A stretch of DNA of 64,000 nucleotides from Oncomelania hupensis (lineage: Eukaryota; Mollusca; Gastropoda; Littorinimorpha; Pomatiopsidae), in NCBI GenBank assembly GCA_036898135.1, contig CM072526.1:4179555-4243554 (forward strand), written 5' to 3'. Positions 59,134-64,000 of the stretch are shown piece by piece. The notes beneath the pieces were generated by a model. That model saw only the letters and a list, made by a program, of their open reading frames with translations. It was not told the origin of the DNA and did no database searches. The number at the start of each line of letters is the position of its first letter. Positions within the stretch are counted from its first letter, which is position 1. The position numbers and the translations under genes were made by a program.

Positions 59134-60826
59134 CGCAAGCGGCTGACAAGTGTTAAACAGCCCAAAGTCTCCACGATCCAAAGCAAGTCTGGTATATGCT
59201 TTACAGAAGAACAAGAAGTCTTGGACAGATGGACAGAGTACTGCTCTGACCTTTACAACCATACACCAAATGGAGACCCATCAGTTCTAGCATGTCCCGA
59301 GAACAGAGAAGAAGAAGAAATCCTCCCAATTTTCCGGGAAGAAGTTGAGGCAGTAGTGCAATCGCTGAAGAAAGGGAAGTCAGCGGGAGTGGACAACATA
59401 CCCGCGGAACTGCTTCAAGCGATGATTGATGCCCTCACCATTATATGTAACAAGATCTGGCAGAGTGGGGAGTGGCCTGCACCATGGACCCAGTCGCTTG
59501 TCATCCCTCTTCCCAGAAAAGGTAACCTTCAGGAGTGTGAAAAATACCGCACCATCAGCCTCATCAGCCATCCCAGCAAGGTCCTCCTGAAAATAATACT
59601 CAACAGGTTGAAACCCCAAGCTGAACAAATCATAGCTGAAGAACAAGCAGGATTCAGGGCAGGGCGAAGTACCACTGAACAGATTTTCAACCTCAGAATA
59701 ATCTGTGAGAAATACCTACAGCACCAACAACATCTATATCATGTGTTCATAGACTTCAAGAAGGCGTTTGACCGAGTCTGGCATGAAGCTCTATGGGCAA
59801 CAATGAAAGTGTATAACATCAGCCCTAAAATTATTAAAGTCATCAAAAGCCTGTATGACAAGGCTACCAGTGCAGTCCTCCATAACAGAGTCATCGGGAA
59901 CTGGTTCAGAACAACAATCGGTGAGCGTCAAGGATACCTACTCTCTCCAACACTCTTCAACATCTTCCTAGAGCGCATCATGTCAGATGCTCTTGCAGAT
60001 CACGAAGGCACAGTCAGCATAGGGGTAGAGCAATCTCCAATCTTCGTTTTGCGGATGACATTGATGGATTGGCTGGAGAGGAACAAGAACTTGAACAGCT
60101 GGTACAGCGGCTTGACACCACCTCCAGAGCTTATGGAATGGAAATAAGTGCAGAGAAAACCAAAATGATGACCAACAACACCAATGGCATCAACACGGAC
60201 ATCAAAGTCCAAGACCAATACCTCAAAACAGTGCATAGCTTCAAATATTTAGGAGCCATTGTATCAGACAATGGGTCCCGACAGGAAGTCCTCTCCAGGA
60301 TCGCACAAACAACTGCTGCCCTGACAAGGTTGAAGTCAATTTGGAAAGACATGACCATCAGTCTACATTCCAAAGTAAGACTGGTGCGCTCCCCTGTCAT
60401 CTCCATCTTCCTATATGCTTGCGAAGCATGGACCCTTACAGCAGATCTACAACGAAGAATACAAAGCATGGAGATGAGGTGCTACAAAAGACTTCTGGGC
60501 ATTTCCTATACCCAACACATCACCAACGACGAAGTCCGACAGACCATCACACAAGCCATTGGACAACACGATGACCTGCTCACAGTGGTGAAGAAACGGA
60601 AACTCCGATGGTATGGCCACGTCACCAGATCATCAGTGCAAGGAGGTAGAAGAAGAAGGAGACCAAAAAAGAGGTGGGAGGACAACATTTGAGAATGGAC
60701 TGGTTTGACACTGAGCGAAGCCATCAGGGCTGCTGAGGACAGAGAAAGATGGAGTATGCTGGTCAAACGATCATCTGTGGTGCCCCTACGACCTCCTGGT
60801 TACGGGACAGGATAGGATAGGATAGG
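59134..60826 (+). pseudogene. RTE LINE copy C, best preserved RT
   Basis: 5'-truncated at KRLTSVKQPKVSTIQ. The frame is open to about 60027 and covers SAGVDNIPAELL, FRAGRSTTEQIFNLRII, motif A FIDFKKAFDRVWH and LLSPTLFNIFLERIMSDAL. A lost base near 60027 hits just before the catalytic FADD box. The next frame (60069-60692) continues through YGMEISAEKTKM, SFKYLGAIVSDNGSRQ and LRWYGHVTRSS, and ends in a CGA-to-TGA nonsense at 60690. A 24-27-bp deletion lies near 60636. The tail is (GGATA)n. Confidence 0.93.
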
Positions 60827-61024
60827 CGCCGCTTGGCAGTTAGCGTGTGTGTTTTTTGTTGTTGTTTTTTCCTGTCAGAGATCACACAACATACTGCAAA
60901 CTGGAAAGATGACAAGCAAGGAGCAAACAAACAAATAAAGAAGCGCAGTCAAGAAGTCAACAAGCACAACAACAAAATAAACTCCCAAGATTGCACACTT
61001 GACAAATCCTAAATGCAACAGAAA

Positions 61025-61302
61025 ACTTAGTACCGTGGGTTGGTAGCACAGGTGATAGGGGACCAACTTACCTGACTAGGTACGAGACTTCAATTTCATA
61101 ACACCGAGGGTTTTCTCTTGGGTACTCCGGTTTCCTCCCTCCCGTCAATAATGGTATTGGATACAGTCAATGTAAATTTCAAAAATAACATTTGCCTTCT
61201 CTTCCGTTCGGCTATAGTAGCAATCTCTTCAGATCACCGAACTTTGAGTTCTATTGAAGAAAAAGCGCGTGATCGCGTCCAGTATCCTTAATTATTATTA
61301 CA
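61025..61302 (+). repeat. SINE S1, second copy
   Basis: Degenerate tRNA-like head (GGGTTGGTAGCACAGG), central GGGTTTTCTCTTGGGTACTC, 3' end GAAGAAAAAGCGCGTGATCG and a short ATT tail. It is the same family as 2842-3158. Confidence 0.82.
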
Positions 61303-61625
61303 CTAGTGGTTTTGTACCCTGGCACACGGGTTCCCATACCCCCACCGCCCCCCCTGATATCTCCCCGTCCCCGACCCCATGATGCCTCACCATACCCCCT
61401 TGATACCTCCCCGAACCCACGTGATACCTCCCCATACCCCCTTGATACCTTCCGTACCCCCTTGTAACCTACCTGTACCCTCCTTGATACTTCCCCGTTG
61501 ATCGTTTCGCAGGTATGGATGAAAGGAATAGACTGTTAAGTTAAGTAATAGACCATCACCATACCCCTTTATATATACCCGTATCCCCGTTATGCCTACC
61601 CATGCCCCTTTAAACCTACCCGTAG
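61303..61625 (-). mobile_element. R5 composite, copy 2, left part
   Basis: Matches 51235-51881, with only one 38-bp VNTR unit and fewer 20-bp units. It is interrupted at CCTACCCGTAG by R2 copy 3 and resumes at 63542. Confidence 0.85.
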
Positions 61626-62503
61626 GCGAACTTGTTTTTTCCAACCTAGTTCCAGTCACTTTCCCGAAAAAGGCAATTTCCGAAGTCGAACGAAGCTTTC
61701 CGAGTCGAGCGAAGCTATCCGATGTTTTACGAAAGAATGCTGGCAGGACTACGTGAAACCACAGGCTTGGAAGTCTCGTCTTTCGTAGGCCTCAATTACA
61801 TACTATACTACGTACGTATTTAAGAGTTTACAAAGACAAAAGAAAAGACTTTAGCGCCTGTGGTGAAACATCCGTGCATAAAAATAACCGCTGCTAGATC
61901 TAATTCTATTTCGATATGCACCGCTTCAAGCTCAAGTCGAGATTTGCATTTTGAAGCAGTTAGTATTATTATTATTAGTTTATGATGAATAATATACTGA
62001 CACAATTAGTAATAAGGAGTAAAAGTAATACATAACACATAAAGCACACATACAACGATTTCACATCTATATCAACAATAAAACCATGACAAAACTTCAA
62101 AGGGCTATGGAGACGTTGGTGTCACTTCAGTACAACAAGGCAAAGCAAGTTTATAATGGTCTCAAAAAACAGTGATATTTTTATTGCAAGCACCAAAGCA
62201 ATTATTTATTTAACTAATATTATTCTTTTTAACTGATACAGTAAATTTGTTATATGTATTTCAATTATATGTATTTTAATGAGAAACAAGTATTAAAAAA
62301 ATGTTGCGTGGCAAGCGGAAATTTATAAATCATCTGAAAACTTTGTTAAATCTATAAGAAAAAAATAACCAGTAACACCATCTGAATATTTCGGGTTACA
62401 CCCAACTTCAGCAAAAACAAACAAAACGTCACTGACCATATTTACACCATTGAGCACGCACAGCAGCACACTATTCTTTTTTATGTTTTATAAAAGTAGG
62501 AAT

Positions 62504-62590
<87 letters not shown>

Positions 62591-62591
62591 C

Positions 62592-62665
<74 letters not shown>

Positions 62666-62711
62666 CACAAACAAAACAAATAAATAAATTAAAGATTTAA
62701 CTAAATAACTA

Positions 62712-62770
<59 letters not shown>

Positions 62771-63541
62771 GCTAAGTTGTGGTCTCGATTTTGTGGTCCT
62801 GATTCGGCTCTTTGCAGTCCGCTGGACTCTGTAAGCAATGAATAACTAATAAGCTTTTAATTTAACTCTGATCTCGAGTTGTCTTGATTTTGTGGTTCTG
62901 ATTCGACTCTTTGCAGTCCGCTGGACCCTGTAAGCAATGAATAACTAACTATTAATTTAACTCTGATCTCGAGTTATAAAAAATAAATTCGCTTAGCCTA
63001 TTCGTCCTTCTCCGGAAATTTCAAGATTCGAATATTATAAAGTATAGGCCTAAATATTATCAATTAGAATAGATATAGTTTATACATTTATTTACGTATA
63101 AAACAAACAATACAGGTCTAATAATTATATGCAGCTAGTGAGCTTTTTCGCTGCGCGGAGACTGACTTATAATATAATAATGTAGATTAAGCCTATGTAT
63201 ACTGTATAACAGTGTCTACTTGGTTCTAGGCAGGAAATGGGCAATGCTATTATTAGCCTTTACTGCTGAGAACTAACAAAATGCAAATCAAGGAACGCAA
63301 CTATTAAATATGGTCGATAATAATTATGCTCATATTATGCTCATATTAACAAAGTATACCGTTGCGAAATGCTAAATCTGTGTAAATCGAACAGAATTAG
63401 AAGCAACAGCGATCATTTTTAATGTCAGCTAGTCGTAGTCATGCAAGCATCATTTCGTAACACATCGGAGAGCTTCGTTCGACTTCGGTGATTGCCTTTT
63501 TGGGCGAATGACTGGAACTAGGTTGGAAAAAACAAGTTTGC
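61626..63541 (-). mobile_element. R2 long-TIR transposon, copy 3 (intact, non-coding)
   Basis: 1916 bp with the same TIRs as copies 1 and 2. A perfect 9-bp duplication TACCCGTAG flanks it (61617-61625 and 63542-63550). The unoccupied site survives in R5 copy 1 (about 51873-51885: ACCTACCCGTAGCCCC). It contains the 98-bp tandem pair (about 62780-62975) and AAT and ACT arrays. Confidence 0.95.
62504..62770. repeat. (AAT)n and (ACT)n arrays inside R2 copy 3
   Basis: AAT at 62504-62588 and 62592-62663, ACT at 62711-62769. These are positional equivalents of the arrays in copies 1 and 2. Confidence 0.95.
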
Positions 63542-63588
63542 TACCCGTAGCCCCTTTTTACCTACACGTACCACCCCATCCCGATCCT

Positions 63589-63659
<71 letters not shown>

Positions 63660-63729
63660 TTGAATATAGAATGATACAAATAGAAATCATAAAAAAACAC
63701 CAAGGTTTTAAAATAAAATTTGATATAAG

Positions 63730-63816
<87 letters not shown>

Positions 63817-64000
63817 TAAATAGGTTAAAGTAAGTTAAGTAAAAAGCCTAAATTAAAAAAGAAAAATATCCACATTGTAGTGTAAAAAAAATAACATAAA
63901 AAAATATGGCCTGCGGGAGATTTGAACTTGGGTCGCCTGCACGGTAGCCGAATGTCTTACTAAGTGAGCTACCAAGGCTTGGCATAAATGCCATCAATTT
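63542..64000 (-). mobile_element. R5 composite, copy 2, right part (cut by window end)
   Basis: Continues R5 after R2 copy 3: TACCCGTAGCCCC, two AAT arrays (63588-63659 and 63733-63826), AT-rich sequence, and the tRNA-like head at about 63980-63907 on the minus strand (GGTAGCTCACTTAGTAAG and AAGTTCAAATCTC). Confidence 0.85.

Overview
This is a stretch of animal nuclear genome, most likely from a marine mollusc and perhaps a gastropod. That placement is inferred from the mixture of families seen: RTE-type LINEs with pentanucleotide tails, Ty3/Gypsy elements whose integrase precedes reverse transcriptase, tRNA-derived SINEs sharing a central domain, and very abundant trinucleotide arrays. No species-diagnostic gene is present. 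Nothing bacterial (operons, ribosome binding sites, CRISPR) is present. Most of the window is transposable elements (TEs) nested in each other, their decayed remnants, and microsatellites.

The one convincing host gene is on the minus strand. Four coding exons at 24493-24381, 14702-14635, 11386-11234 and 2694-2531 join with matching intron phases into a 498-nt, 165-residue open frame. It encodes a four-transmembrane claudin/PMP22-like protein with a GLWxxC...C first loop. Its three coding-region introns hold about 21.5 kb of TEs. An upstream splice acceptor indicates a further 5' non-coding exon that I could not locate.

Layout: 1-1655 is a decayed RTE LINE (copy A). 1.7-2.3 kb is a copy of repeat family R1. 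2.5-24.5 kb is the claudin-like gene; its introns contain a SINE, a 49-bp minisatellite, a CR1-like LINE fragment split by a complete 5.5-kb LTR retrotransposon (element 1), a palindromic AT-rich element (R4) split by a solo LTR, a SINE split by a 1.9-kb long-TIR transposon (R2 copy 1), a second solo LTR, a decayed hAT transposon and several SINEs. 25.6-28.5 kb is RTE copy B, whose endonuclease half is inverted. 29-31 kb holds R1 copies and a 5S-rRNA-like SINE. 31.2-40.3 kb is a 9.1-kb LTR retrotransposon on the minus strand (element 2), itself carrying a 1.33-kb TIR element in its leader. 40.8-44.5 kb is SINEs, compound microsatellites and an RTE fragment. 44.8-49.6 kb is R2 copy 2, split by a 2.8-kb insertion. 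51.2-52.2 kb is a SINE-plus-VNTR composite (R5 copy 1). 53-55.4 kb is R4 and R1 copies. 55.4-59 kb is mostly simple repeat and unrecognised sequence. 59.1-60.8 kb is RTE copy C. 61-64 kb is a SINE followed by R5 copy 2, which is split by R2 copy 3.

The strongest observations are these. (1) R2 is a long-TIR, non-coding DNA transposon family making 9-bp target duplications; the empty site for copy 3 is preserved in this same window. (2) The two LTR retrotransposons are unrelated in LTR sequence, yet both have protease-integrase-RT order and both have lost the reverse transcriptase core while their LTR pairs remain nearly identical. (3) RTE copy B shows a 5' inversion with 8-bp microhomology, as expected for twin priming. 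(4) A SINE in the last intron of the claudin-like gene ends with its (ATT)n tail almost touching the splice acceptor.
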